64,000 nucleotides of DNA from Heterobasidion occidentale (taxonomy: Eukaryota > Basidiomycota > Agaricomycetes > Russulales > Bondarzewiaceae). Below, piece after piece: positions 49,041 to 60,199 of this stretch. Positions within the stretch are counted from its first letter, which is position 1, and every line of letters starts with the position of its first letter. Below the pieces are notes generated by a model. The model was not told where the DNA came from. It worked only from the letters and a program-made list of their open reading frames with translations, and searched no databases. Location of the stretch: the NCBI GenBank assembly GCA_039111635.1, contig JBCAQO010000006.1, positions 806,001 through 870,000 on the forward strand, written 5' to 3'. The position numbers and the translations under genes were made by a program.

Positions 49041-50972
49041 CTAGAATGCTTGATGTGGCACGCGCACCTGCAAGTTCTCCCAGTCGGGCTGCTCGTCCTC
49101 GTCGTCCTCGTCTGCCTTCTCCTTTCCGTCCTCGTTGAACGCGCCGAGCCCCCACCCCCCGCTCTGCCGCACACCAGGCCGGTCGGGGCTCCGCAGCGCC
49201 TCCAGGAACTCGCGTCCGCGGTAGCGCTCCCGCGCGGATGCGAACCCGAGCCGCGGGGTCTCCGCACCGTCCTCGTCCTCGTCCATGTCGTCCTCATCCT
49301 CGTCTTCCTCCGACGCGTCCGTGCGGAGCGGGTTCGGGCGATGCGCAATGCGCCCGCGGCGGTCGCGCGGGATGTTGCTCGAGAGGAAAGAGAGGGTGCG
49401 CGCCTGGTGCGGGTTTGTGTGCGTGCTGCCGATGCGCGTGCCGGAGGTCGTCGAGCGCACGAGGCGGAGCAGGTGCGTCACAGCGGCTTCGCCGGCGGGA
49501 GGCTGAGAGGCGGGCTCGGTGAGAGAGAGCGAGGTCAGTTGACGTCGGCCTTGCGAGACCAGGACGAGGAGCCTATGAAGGAGTTCAGCATGCTGTTAGA
49601 TGGTGAGATACGTGAGGCATACATCTGCTGCAGGCGAGGGTAGGTGTGGCCCTCGGAGAAGCTCTCTTGCTTTTGCGAGCTGAGGCGAGCGTGCAGGCGG
49701 GTGTATATGGGGAGAATGATTTTGTCACGGAAAGACCGCAGCGCGACCGTGCGCACGTCGATCTGTGCTGTGGATGGAAGTAGATGCGACGGCATTGACA
49801 TCGAGCCCTTGCCGTTCTGCCGCGTCGGCGAAGAATTGCGGTGGGTCTTGGGTGTGCGGTACAAGGAGGAAAGGATAGGGTCGGTCTGAAGGGGTAGAAG
49901 GACCTGAACACAAGGAAACATCAATCGATTTTGTTTGCCAAACAGCTGTGAAGAGACGCACGCCTTCGACGTATGGCAGGACTTGATCCCAGAAGAACCC
50001 CCAAAGTTCCACGACGCGCCCAACGAGTTTATCGTCCTCTATGCCTGCGAGTTTCCCATTGAGCGTGTCCATACCGGAGCCGATGAGCTCTGATGCCTCC
50101 GCCTCGAGGGTGGCGATCGCTTTCGGGGGTGAATTGGAGACGATGCTGGCTATGTGGCGCTTGACGAGGGTATTCAGGTCCTCACTTTGTTGGGAAGCGA
50201 TGAATGAGACCGAGAGGAGAAGCGGGATAGAGACGCGAGGACTGACATGGGTATTCGAAGTGGTTCGCCGTTGAAGAGGGGCAGAACGAGGACGTGTAGT
50301 GTTCCCCAGGGATTTTCGGTGGAGGACGTGGATAAGATTGACGGGGTGGGGACGTTGGAACTGGTGAGGCTCAAGGAGGAGGAGGACGGGCCGGTGGAGA
50401 GGGAGGGGGCGAGCGCAGAGGGGAGGTGGGCAAAATTGCCGAGACGGTGCATCTCGCGAGAGACGAGCTTGGAGTCATAGGTGCGAGTGGGGCCCTAGAG
50501 GAGAAGGTGGATAAGAGATGATGGGAGGAAAGGGAGCAGCGCTGACCTTGATCGACGAAGGGAGGGCCTTTGAAGGTGGGAGGGTCGAGCTCGAGGCCAT
50601 GGACTGGGAGAGAGCAGACGCGGGCGCAGGGTCTCTGTTGTTCAAGGCAGAGTCAGGACGTGCGTGGGAGATGGAGCGGGGAGGGAGAAGCTGTGCGGGC
50701 TGCGGCGGCGCTGCGATGGGCGATGCCCGTCCGATGTTGCCGCTCTGCCCCGTCAGCTTGTCTCCAAAGATCGCCAGCCGCCTCGATGCCGTCGCCGCCC
50801 CTCCACCCTCCCCCAGCGCCCGCGCAGTCGGCCGTGGCGTCTCGTCGTTCGAGATCCATCCCCGCTCCTCTGCGAACATGCTCGGTGGCGACGCAGGCCG
50901 CGTCTCGTACGACCGCCGCCCTGTCGTCGGCGGGCCGTCCATCGCAAATCGAATCGGTGGAGGAGATGGCAT
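49041..50972 (-). CDS. HbrB-like TORC2 subunit (Bit61/PRR5 family)
   Basis: HbrB/Bit61/PRR5 proteins bind TOR complex 2, which controls growth polarity and actin. Start ATG 50972 (MPSPPPIRFAMDGPPTTGRR), followed by a disordered Ser/Pro-rich N-terminus. The HbrB domain is seen across several exons: LNTLVKRHIASIVSNSPPKA, LVGRVVELWGFFWDQVLPYV, VLLPLQTDPILSSLYRTPKT, DVRTVALRSFRDKIILPIYT and YPRLQQM joined by an intron (54 bases) to LLVLVSQGRRQLTSLSL. The C-terminal tail is very acidic (DEDEDDMDEDEDG). Introns at about 50527-50472 and elsewhere keep frame with good sites, and I needed no frameshift. About 570 residues. Head to head with the Qri7/TsaD gene (258 bases between starts). Confidence 0.85.
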
Positions 50973-51230
50973 GGCGCGTCGCTTCGTGTTCTTGGGGGCG
51001 CTTGGAAAATTGAGCAGCGCTCAGCCCGTCAGTAAGTATGCACGTATACGTCCAACGTCAGAGTCTTCGAAAATTTGCTCTGCGACGCTAGTTGGCCTCA
51101 GTGACCTGCAATCCAGAACAACGAGTTACTGAACGGATTGACGACGAAGAGCAGGCAGCACGAGCCCTGCAGCGTGGGTGAAGAAGGAATCTTCGCATAA
51201 GAAATTTAGTCGCGTCGCGCCCAGTTCTGC

Positions 51231-52798
51231 ATGCGCCTCCCTCTTTCTCTCCACTCCCTTGCCCGACGCCCCCTCCCCCTCTCTCGCCCCTCTCATGTCG
51301 CCCATCCCTTCGACGCTTCACCGTCCTAGCCATAGAGTCCTCTGCTGACGACACCGCCGTCGCGATCGTCACGTCTTCCCAAAAAATCCTGTCGAATGTC
51401 GTGGTAAAACAAAACACCATGTGAGTCTACATAAACAAGTGCGCAATGTGTGAGCAACAATCGTGACAATGTTCTCAGACACGAAGTCTATGGAGGCATC
51501 CATCCCTACAAGGCCGTTCAAGCCCATCAACACAACCTAGCACGTCCTTCATAATCCCACCTGCTGATATTATGTCGCACTAAACGCTTCGCTAGCCAGG
51601 TGCCGTTCGTAGGGCGCTGGCGGAGGCGAACCTCAACGCCGTCGATGTAGATGGGATCGCGTTTACGCGGGGTCCTGGTCCGTCGTCATCTTTGACCCGC
51701 ATATATGCACATGTAAACCTGACTTCGCGCATATAGGCATGACCGGATGTCTCGGTGTAGGTGCAAGTGCTGCCAAATCTCTTGCAGCCGCCCTCGACAA
51801 GCCTCTTGTCGGTGTGCACCACATGGTCTTGCTACTTTCTCTCTCGCTGCACATCCAGCATCTCTGACATTGCTCTAGCAAGCGCATGCACTGACCGCCC
51901 TTCTAACTTCTTCCCCCTCCGAAATGCCTACGTTTCCCTTCCTGACACTTCTCGTCTCGGGCGGACACACCCTTCTCCTCCTCGCCACGTCCTCCACGTC
52001 CTTTCGCATCCTCGCCACAACTCAAGACCAAAGTATCGGCCGCGTCTTTGACAAAGTCTCCCGTATGCTCGCGCTCCCATGGTCTGCTCTTGGCCCAGGC
52101 GCTGCTCTTGAAGAGTTCTGTTTACCGATCACCGGTGAGGAAGGAGACGATGACGGCAACGTCTCCCTCCCGCACATGCCTCGGCCACTCCCGCGCACCC
52201 TCGCTTTTTCATTCTCTGGTATTCACTCGACAGTCGAGCGCTTCGTCACCTCCGCTGGAGGCGCCTCTAATCTCGACACGAGCACGCGACGTGCCCTTGC
52301 GCGCGCGTTCCAACGAGCAGCTGTTGGGCATCTCGAGGAAAAGCTCGCACTCGCGTTGAGATGGTGCGTCGGAGAGGGGATCGCCGTGCGGCACGTCGTG
52401 GTGAGCGGGGGCGTGGCCAGTAACACGTATCTGCGTGAGAGGTGAGCAGCGCCGCTCTCAATTTTTTAATCTCTCGAATACGAGTCTCTGACACACTCAC
52501 TCACTCTTTTCTTGCCATTCTCTCAAGATTGAATATATGCGCGCGCGAAGCAAGCCCCAATGCCCCGATTGCGCTAGTGTTTCCTCCTCCATCCCTATGT
52601 ACAGGTGCGTACTCCCCGGTACTCCCCCATCTCCATTACCACGATGTCTTGATCATGCGGTTCGCTTATCTGTGCGGTCTTGCAGACAACGCGGTGATGA
52701 TTGCTTGGGCGTCCATGCACCGCTTCCTCGCGGGCGACTTCGACCCATACTCGATCGCGATCCGGCCCAAATGGAGCATCGAAGAGCTGTCCAGCTGA
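51231..52798 (+). CDS. QRI7: tRNA N6-adenosine threonylcarbamoyltransferase, mitochondrial (Qri7/OSGEPL1/TsaD)
   Basis: Transfers threonylcarbamoyl to A37 of ANN-decoding tRNAs (t6A). Conserved blocks: FTVLAIESSADDTAVAIV, HEVYGGIHPYKAVQAHQHNL, ALAEANLNAVDVDGIAFTRG, GMTGCLGVGASAAKSLAAAL, the metal-binding HHMQAHAL, TLLVSGGHTLLLLA, SIGRVFDKVSRML, VVSGGVASNTYLRER and a final DNAVMIAWASMHRF. The only ATG upstream (51231) opens MRLPLSLHSLARRPLPLSRP, an Arg-rich mitochondrial presequence, but it needs a 1-base shift near 51308-51314 to read into RFTVLAIESS. The presequence and family features point to Qri7, not cytosolic Kae1. About 390 residues, six or seven introns. Confidence 0.9.
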
Positions 52799-54417
52799 CC
52801 TCGACCGCGTGAGCCTTCGGGCTGTCAGCGTATGCCCTGTGAGTGTATGCAGTAGGGACGATCGAGGTGCGAGAGAGAAGATCTACATGGTTCGTAATAA
52901 GCTTGTGCTACTACTCTCGCACTTTTGGGATGCATTATGCAACGCTCTTGTTGCTGGACGGTCTATCCTGTTCTTCCTCGTCTCGGGGCATGTCCTAGAA
53001 CAGAACACTTGGGTTCTGCGCCGGCGGAACTGACTTGACATCTGTCAGCAGACCAGGGTTGCGCCGGCTCTGACAAATTACGAATGGAAGATGATACCAG
53101 CACGCTCGACGCGGGTGGTCCCTCCATGAAACTCAATTGAGCGGGGTTCGCTTGTGGGCACAGCCATAGCATCTACATATTCTGCAGTAGGCGGATTCAC
53201 CGCACACCTACCTCCTAGCTTCTCGACTGGTCGACGAGCTGGAGAGCTCTTGTCTGCTCACGGCGTACAGGAGGTTATTGGAGCACCTACACTCTGGGAA
53301 TATCACTCGGTCCTGGCGAGCAATAGGCATGGCGTCATCGGCATCTTGCGCCATCAGTCTATCACTTGCTCGAGGGTTCTCCGGAGACCCCTTGCCCGAT
53401 CTCTAGAAAGGCGAGACCCGGACGTCACACATCATGACGATATGGACTCGCCGATTGTAATCGCGAATGACGGAGGAACAGTCGCTGGCAAGCGATTCTC
53501 GGCTCCTCGTATCAACAATCCTGGGAACTGCCGTGCTCATCACCTCTACAAATACGAACACGGACGATTCATGTGAACACCTGGAGGCCGCTTGCACGAT
53601 GTCGGAGCGCGTCAGACAGCACCCGGTCGTCATTCTGTCGGCCTGTGGGGCCCTTCGCCGCCTTCTGCGATCCACTCTTTGCGAAGAGAACGGCTTCGAA
53701 CGAACGAGCGAACAAAGGACGGCCTCGGTGGGCGCTTCGGCCTTCGGCCTTTGGCACGTCGAGCACGAACGCTCGAACGTGAGTTCATTGTCCGCTGCGT
53801 CGTCCGTGCGGTCGTTTTTGATTTTCGCGGGCGACGTTTGGGGAAGCCGCCGCTATGCTGCGATGGGTTAGTTTTGTCGTCTCTGATCTCGTCGCGCGAG
53901 ACCGCCGGTGCCGCGGCTTTGTATAATTGCGGTTCTGCGTTCCTGTGCCCTGAGCGTCCTGAAGTCTGAGATCTGAGGCGTGACAGGCGGATTGTCATCG
54001 AGGACGATGCTGGACGATGTCGTATTGCGTTAAGGGTAGTGGAGAAGTGGACGCATATGAAAACCACGAGGCAGGGTCATGAATGCGGTGTCAGGGCACT
54101 CTACATTCATTTCAACTTTTGGTATCAACTGTTGGTGTATACTTTGGTGTTACAATCATCGAGGTCGTGTGCACAGAAAGGTGGATGACTAGTCCAACGT
54201 GTTCGTCCCTTCACGATCGAACATTTCGTGATCCTGTTATAGTAGATCAAACCTCCGGCGGGACAAGGTTTGGCATGGTCATAATGGGCATTTCGTACTG
54301 TCCTCGAGACAATAGATTACATGTGTAAATACTCATACACACGCGCTTCCGTCCTGGCACAGTCTTGTACAGTCGTCATTCGTCGTGCATGGGCAGTCAG
54401 TATTATCAGTCCTCGCG
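52799..54417. other. Intergenic region, 1.6 kb, with a GC-rich block
   Basis: No gene recognised. From about 53590 to 53990 the sequence is GC- and CpG-rich, open in several frames on both strands, with cttcggcc-type short repeats near 53740-53760. This may be part of a dispersed repeat. The remainder shows nothing. Confidence 0.4.
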
Positions 54418-55850
54418 TCATAAAGAATAGTGGCCAGAGGATTCCCCGCAGTCCACCTCGCGCTCGTCCCGCTTTTGCGGCTCGCGGATGCTGAACTCCA
54501 GCGCGATCGACGTCCGGGGGCGGCCCGTGGCGGGCGCGGACCCGACGTCGACGCCGCCCATGTTCCCGAGCGACCCGCGCGCGTTCCAGTGCCCGACGCC
54601 GGGCGAGGTCGTGTCTATGAAATCGGTTCCGTGTCCAGCGCCCAGCTTCCGGGGTGGAACTTCGCCTGGAGGATGATCAGGCAGAACACGATTCCCTGGA
54701 GAACGTCGGCAGGGTGGTTAGTGACGAAGGCGGAGAGCGCGGGGACGAAACGGCGTGCCGCACCACGAGCGGGGTGATGATGTCGAGGGCGGCCCATTGG
54801 CCGGCGCTGGTCGGGCTGGAGAGGTAGGTGCATAGATAGGCTATGATGCTGGACGTGTAGAGCGCGCCGCTCTCTACCAGGATGATGACGGTCGGACGCA
54901 GCTTGCCAAAAAAGCGTTGGAAGCGGCTGGTCGAATAGATGCGCCAAATAATCGCACCTGCGCAAAAAGAAAATCAGCTCGACGAGGGCGAAAAGCAGGG
55001 TTTCGTTCTACCGGTACAGTAGATGTTGATCAACAGCGTCATGACAAAGTAAATGGTGAGGCATTTCGTGAATTGCCCTTTTTGGGCGTCATTCACGATG
55101 TCTGGCAAGTCGGCACGTAGAAGGTGCGACATTATATTAAGGATGAGTACCCCTGCAACTAGAAATAGAGAGAAGGCAAAGATGAGGAGCCATTTTAGAG
55201 GAAAGAGATGATCGGGTATTTACTAAAGGCTGGAATCGTGAAAAGAAGAGGGAGGGCAACCAGGATTAAGCGCTTGTCATACACGATATAGCAGCGCCAG
55301 ATCTGGAGACAGATCAGTTGCAGGGCCGCTCGATGAGTGATCCAAGCACTTACAATGACGCTGTCGCCGAGTAGGGTCTGAACCCCATAAAGTACAGATT
55401 TGGCAATGAACAGGGGATCAGCTACATTCTCGAAATATCCAACCGAGCTATTCTCTGGGTATCTGTCTGGGTGATGGAAGAATTGCAAGACCCGGATAAA
55501 TTGGATGATGACATGCTTTCGTCGAGGGAGGGTCAATGTCGACATACAGAAAGATCCAGAGACGGAAATCTCACTGCAGTCCCTATAACAAGCATAAAAC
55601 AAGCGACAGGGAGGAGGAATCTTGCCGGTCGAGAGCAATCTCTGCGGGACCAGCCGAGAGCGGGTATGGTGATACAGCTGAGCGTAAGGAATATGCCTGC
55701 AAGTGATCGCGATCGCGAGTTGAGGAGGCCCATGACGGTCGGCCGAAGCTGAGCAACCTAGTAGACAAGAGCGGGGCAGGAAGACTGACCAAAAGCGAAA
55801 GTTTCAAGGAACAGATCGAGGAGTTCGGCCGTGTCTACTGAGATGCCCAT
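54418..55850 (-). CDS. Seven-helix integral membrane protein, agaricomycete-expanded family
   Basis: Member of a family of multi-pass proteins of unknown function that is abundant in mushrooms. Start ATG 55850 (MGISVDTAELLDLFLETFAF). Recognisable blocks: YFENVADPLFIAKSVLYGVQ, then TLLGDSVI joined by an intron to WRCYIVYDKRLILVALPLLF; FSLFLVAGVLILNIM; CLTIYFVMTLLINIYCT joined to GAIIWRIYSTSRFQRFFGKL; and RPTVIILVESGALYTSSIIA followed by a helix through PLVGIVFCLIILQ. The cytosolic tail lists TSPGVGHWN and ends ESSGHYSL. The N-terminal 100 residues and the region near 54613-54632 each need a 1-base shift or an unseen intron, so the model is approximate. Receptor-like topology is inferred; no ligand is known. 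Confidence 0.68.
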
Positions 55851-56668
55851 GATTCAATGAGTTAATAGTCGTGAAGTTGGTCGTAAGGAGGAGAGCATTG
55901 AGGGAATCGTTCAAGGCTCGCGCTTTATTTAAAAAGGCTGGAGACAGACAGCCGGGGAGCCGTTACGATGCAGATATGCGAAAGAGAAGTCTCCCATGGT
56001 CTCCGAGCAGGTCATCCGCGGGATTGTCAAAGCCAGAAGCAGGCTCAAGACTGCCTGAAGCGGAGCCAGGCGGCGCTGGATACGGATCAGGCCTCGCGAT
56101 ATCTATCTCTAAAAGGATTGTGGGGTTCAGATACAGGATCTATGATTGGTGGTGAGTGTCCAAGAATCGCAGTTCTAACCTGACTGGGCCGATAGCTGAG
56201 AGGTGCACATTGCACAAAAGCGAGGATAGACGGAGGTGTCCGGATGCGTTCAGTGCGCCCACCGAGAACCCGCCGCGAAGTTTAATTTGATTGATGAGGC
56301 ATATATTGTCGCAGATGGCCATGAAGTCTACACACTCAGAACGGAGGCAGATGGTCAGGACAAAGGCAGAGATCCCGCGGCAGCGAGGGACAGGGTTGGG
56401 CACGGGGAACCCTGGGACGGGGTTAGGGGCTGAATCAGCTGTTGTCGGTTTGTTCGCGTTTGGCTGTCCTCGGGTTGAGCAGCTTCGAAGGCCTAGGATA
56501 CCGTTCGAGACGCTCGACAATACGCCGCCCCGTTATAAGTGCGCAATGCCTCTAAACGCTACAACCGAAGGCCTTCCTTCCTTCCTTCATATCGTCCACG
56601 TACGCCCTGGTGCCAGGTTGTCTCCTCGTCGAACATGAGTGCGCCCTGCGTTCCCCTCATACTCACAT
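55851..56668. other. Divergent intergenic region, 818 bases
   Basis: Between the start of the seven-helix protein gene (-) and the Ser/Pro-rich protein gene (+). Reading frames here lack family signatures and normal codon bias. Nothing else recognised. Confidence 0.4.
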
Positions 56669-58903
56669 ATGTATGCTCACGACGCACCGATAACAGGCAG
56701 CAGCTCGCACACCATGGGCGGCCCATCTACCTCTGATACCCACGGAAATTCGCAGTCCTCGCTGCCCACGGAGCCGGGCATGCCCACTGCCTCCAGGGAG
56801 ATGTCTTTCGTAGAGGCCCTTTTTCACCGCAACCAAAAGGCCACTCTCGACCTCTTCACTCAACTCGCTCAGGAAAGGGACGCCCTCGAACGCGTGGCCC
56901 GTACCTCCTCCATCCAACAGGCCACCCAAGCCTCTCAAACACGTGCCCTCATGAGCGCTATTGCAGAGTGTACAGAGCGGCAATCCACCATGGAACGCTC
57001 CATCCATGCAATTCTTGGGCGCCGCGCAGAGGGCGAGAAGCGTCTCAGGGAAGGGATCATAGAGATGTTTAGGGTCAAAGAGCAGCACGACCGGCGCTTG
57101 CAACACGAGATAGACGATCTGTTTGCCGCTAGCGCCGACATCCTCCTCCAAGTTAGGAAAATTGCTGACGGCCTTTCTGGCATCGCTTCGGATCCTCCCA
57201 AAAGCGACATGGTATTACTATCTTCCCTGCTTGCACTGTCTTATCACTGACACATGTTGAAGCAGACGGGCTCCACACTGCGGGTTCGAACGGTCTCGCC
57301 CATGATATCGCTTCATGGGTTTCAGAGGGCGCACGCTACTTCTCCGGCTGGAGAGATACCCCCGGCAACAGAAATGTCTCCCACAGGAGAAACGCCTCTG
57401 CGACCTAAAACGCCGTTTGCTAATCGATCCACTCCTCCCCCGAAACTGAAACCGTCTTGCGGGGTAGACAGACCAGCAGAAGTCTTACTTCGTCGCATGC
57501 TCCAAGCGTGAGCAATTCTCGGGTGTGGGAGGCAGCACCTGGTCCTCGAACCGATGCACGGCGTCGTTCCCATTCCCGTGCTTCATCAGTTCACTCAGAT
57601 GTTTCTTACGGAGAGGTTCTTGTCTCTCATGCAGGTCTGCTAGGGCCCGATCCCGATGCCTACTACCCAGACGCCTATCCGCCTGCCGTCTCTCTCCCCT
57701 CCAATTCGCCGCCTCGTGTTCAAATCGACCTTCCATCTCCCACGTCGAACATCGAACATGCTCAACCTCAATTAAACGGAGACCATTACTCGTTTGTGAC
57801 TGATTCAGACGACACATCGTCTCTGGGATCTCTTGTTGATACTGAACACGAGTCAACGCCACCGACGATCCGGCTCCGATCGCCATCTCATCCAAGGACG
57901 CCTGTCTGGCATCTGAACTTCGATGTAGCACCTCAGCTCCGTGAGGTGCCTCCCGCTTATTCCCTATCACCCTCCCGACCATTGTCGCCGGAGCCCACGA
58001 ATATCGTACACCCTTCACCAGGTAGGACCATAAATGCGCAGATTGCAGACGCAGGCCGTCAAGTTTATCTGCCGTACACACCGCTAGATTCTCATAGCTC
58101 GGCCGAGGTCTTGATACCTCCCAGGGTGCCCACTCTTCGACGGGTCCCGACCCCTCGCTTGCCGACGCCGACGCCGACGCCTTCTCTTCGAAGTTCAATC
58201 GTGGACACCCAAGAGCGGCCTCCAATTGCCCAACCCGTCTCTGGTGCTACAAGGTCTTCCTCTCATATCGACGTCCCTAGCGAATCGACTGTTCTATCAT
58301 CGTCAAGGCTAGTACCCTCCGTTGACAGTTTCAGGACGTACTCCGAGGTGTCTGCTTCTGGTGAGGCCCTGTTTCTGATAGCATGCATATCGACGTTCTC
58401 ATTTTCGATTCTGCTTCGTGCCTTGATAAGTGAACGGGCACGAGGACGGCGAGGAAATAACGCTCACTCCGGCCTTGCAGCGCGCATCTCGGACACTCTC
58501 CCTCCTACAAGCGTATTTCGAGATGCTCAAGCGGCGTTTCATGCTCCCGCGCTCTGTCGACATCGGCTGCGCAACGTGGACCCTGCAGCACGATGCCGCC
58601 CGCGTCACGTCCGCGTCCGTGATCTCCGCGCTGCGTGTCCTCGAGGAGAAGCGCGTGCCGGAACACGAGCGTGGGAAGCTGAGCTTCACGCCGCTAAACG
58701 AGCCCGTGCACCGGTACATCGAGGACCTGGACCGGCTCGTGGTGCACCTCGACGCGGTGCAGTGCGAGAATGACGCGGCGGTGAAGGGCGTGCGGAAGCA
58801 GGTCGTGGACATGGTCATGGGCGAGATCGCGGCAGTCGAGCGGTGGATCAACTTGATGTGCACGACCGCGACCGCGCGCGACTGCCTCGGCGATTTCTTC
58901 TAG
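56669..58903 (+). CDS. Ser/Pro-rich protein with coiled coil and possible BAG-like C-terminus
   Basis: Not firmly recognised. From ATG 56669 (MYAHDAPITGSSSHTMGG) an N-terminal helical region follows (FVEALFHRNQKATLDLFTQL, then long Glu/Arg-rich helices to LLQVRKIADGL). An intron at 57211-57263 leads into a long disordered Ser/Pro stretch with LPTPTPTPSL and PPAYSLSPSRPLSPEP. A further intron (58362-58430) joins to a helical C-terminal domain: ALQRASRTLSLLQAYFEMLK and LNEPVHRYIEDLDRLVVHLD, then KGVRKQVVDMVMGEIAAVER. That last helix pair resembles a BAG domain (Hsp70 nucleotide-exchange), a suggestion only. A 1-base shift near 57455-57464 is needed, or an extra intron. The true start could lie in an upstream exon (ATG 56636). 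Confidence 0.5.
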
Positions 58904-59367
58904 ATGGATGGTGAGATTTCTCGAGTGATTCTTGTTCGTTTTTATATGCTTCCTTGCACCGCTGTCGTTCGTGGGTTTAGGAATGGTTTGGCTGTATGAT
59001 GGCGCTTACCTGTAAGAACAATGTTAAGTATTCATTATTAGCTATTCGTCCGAAGGCGAGAGGGAGTACCGAGGATTTTTTACAAGATCTTCGTGCCGCA
59101 TCACATATGATAGTGCGTACAAACGGGTTTTTCACAGTCCATGGAAACTACATTGACAGGATGCGATTGTTACATCAAAAAATCTACAAAGGTATGAATG
59201 GCGCTTTGGCTACGAACAAGGTACAAGGCACCACCAGACGTCGAGGTGCGACTCGGTGGTGCGAGACAAGGAGTAGGTATGGACGTCATGTCGTCAGATC
59301 CGCGGATCTTCTTTAATTTCGGCCTAGCTGTATGTATGTTCTATCTGGGGTATCGGAAGACGCACGC
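58904..59367. other. Convergent intergenic region, 464 bases
   Basis: Between the 3' ends of the Ser/Pro-rich protein gene and the small conserved gene. Nothing recognisable. Confidence 0.4.
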
Positions 59368-59936
59368 TCATCGCCGATCCGCCGCATGTGTTTTCACACC
59401 TGCGTTCTGCACGTCTCGGGGTGTCTCGTTCTGGTCGTAGTGCTCGCCGGTCTCTTCCAAGCGCTGTTCGGCGGAGTGTCTGGCTTTGACGTGGGTGACG
59501 GTCCGCTGAATCAGTTCTGCGCTCGGGCTGCCCGGCGTACGATCAGCCTAAAAGTAAGGGTCATTCAACGGTGAGGCTGAGTTCAAGATGGGCGGCAACT
59601 TACCTTGACACAGGCTTCGGAGTCGGAGGCAAGGTATTCATTCCAACCTGGCGCGTCGTCGACGGGAGCGGTGGTCTGGTAGTGATGTTTGGCTAGGTTG
59701 CGTTGCTTCTCTCGCTCAAGAACCTCGGGGTCGTTGCCGTGCCCACTGCTCGAATAGTGGGCTAAAACACTGTAGGCCAAACCAAAGTTCACTCACAATT
59801 CGTCCCACGCTGCTAAGAAGTCGGACTCCAGTACGTACTTTCCGTTGACGACGAAGAGCCTATTCAAGAGAGGACTAGGTTTGAAGTGGATGGAGACAGG
59901 CCTCAAGGCGCCGACGGCTCGCGAGGGGAAAGGCAT
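59368..59936 (-). CDS. Small conserved fungal protein of unknown function
   Basis: Three exons join in frame with good splice sites. Start ATG 59936 gives MPFPSRAVGALRPVSIHFKP, then LFVVNGKYVLESDFLAAWDE; exon 2 gives RNLAKHHYQTTAPVDDAPGW followed by NEYLASDSEACVK; exon 3 begins ADRTPGSPSAELIQRTVTHV. About 150 residues, hydrophilic, no signal peptide or membrane helix. The pattern (short N-terminus, FLxAWxEL, Y-x-T-x-x-P-V-x-D-A-P-G-W-N-E-x-L-A-S, A-D-x-x-x-G) is one I associate with a small protein found across agaricomycetes, but I know no function for it. It lies 264 bases downstream of the adenylate-forming reductase on the same strand. Confidence 0.65.
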
Positions 59937-60199
59937 TGTTGAGCATTAGCACAGGCAAGAGCGCTTCATGAACTCGCTCATTCCTGGATGACGTCTCCTC
60001 GATGCATTGGCACGATGATGTCACCGACGCCATCAAGGGAGCAGCAGTTATAACCTCATTTATAGCACCCTGCAAATAGGAAGGAGTCGTCAAGTCCGTA
60101 GACAAGCTTCAGTACCTTCGACATCGCAAAAGGACAAAGCGTTCATACTATAATTACAAGATCCGTTTAATGTACCTATCATGCAACGTCATGGTGAAA

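Noticed and set aside
53630..54067. 145-codon minus-strand frame in the GC-rich block
   Set aside because: Low-complexity Arg/Ser content and equally open frames on the other strand; no family match seen.
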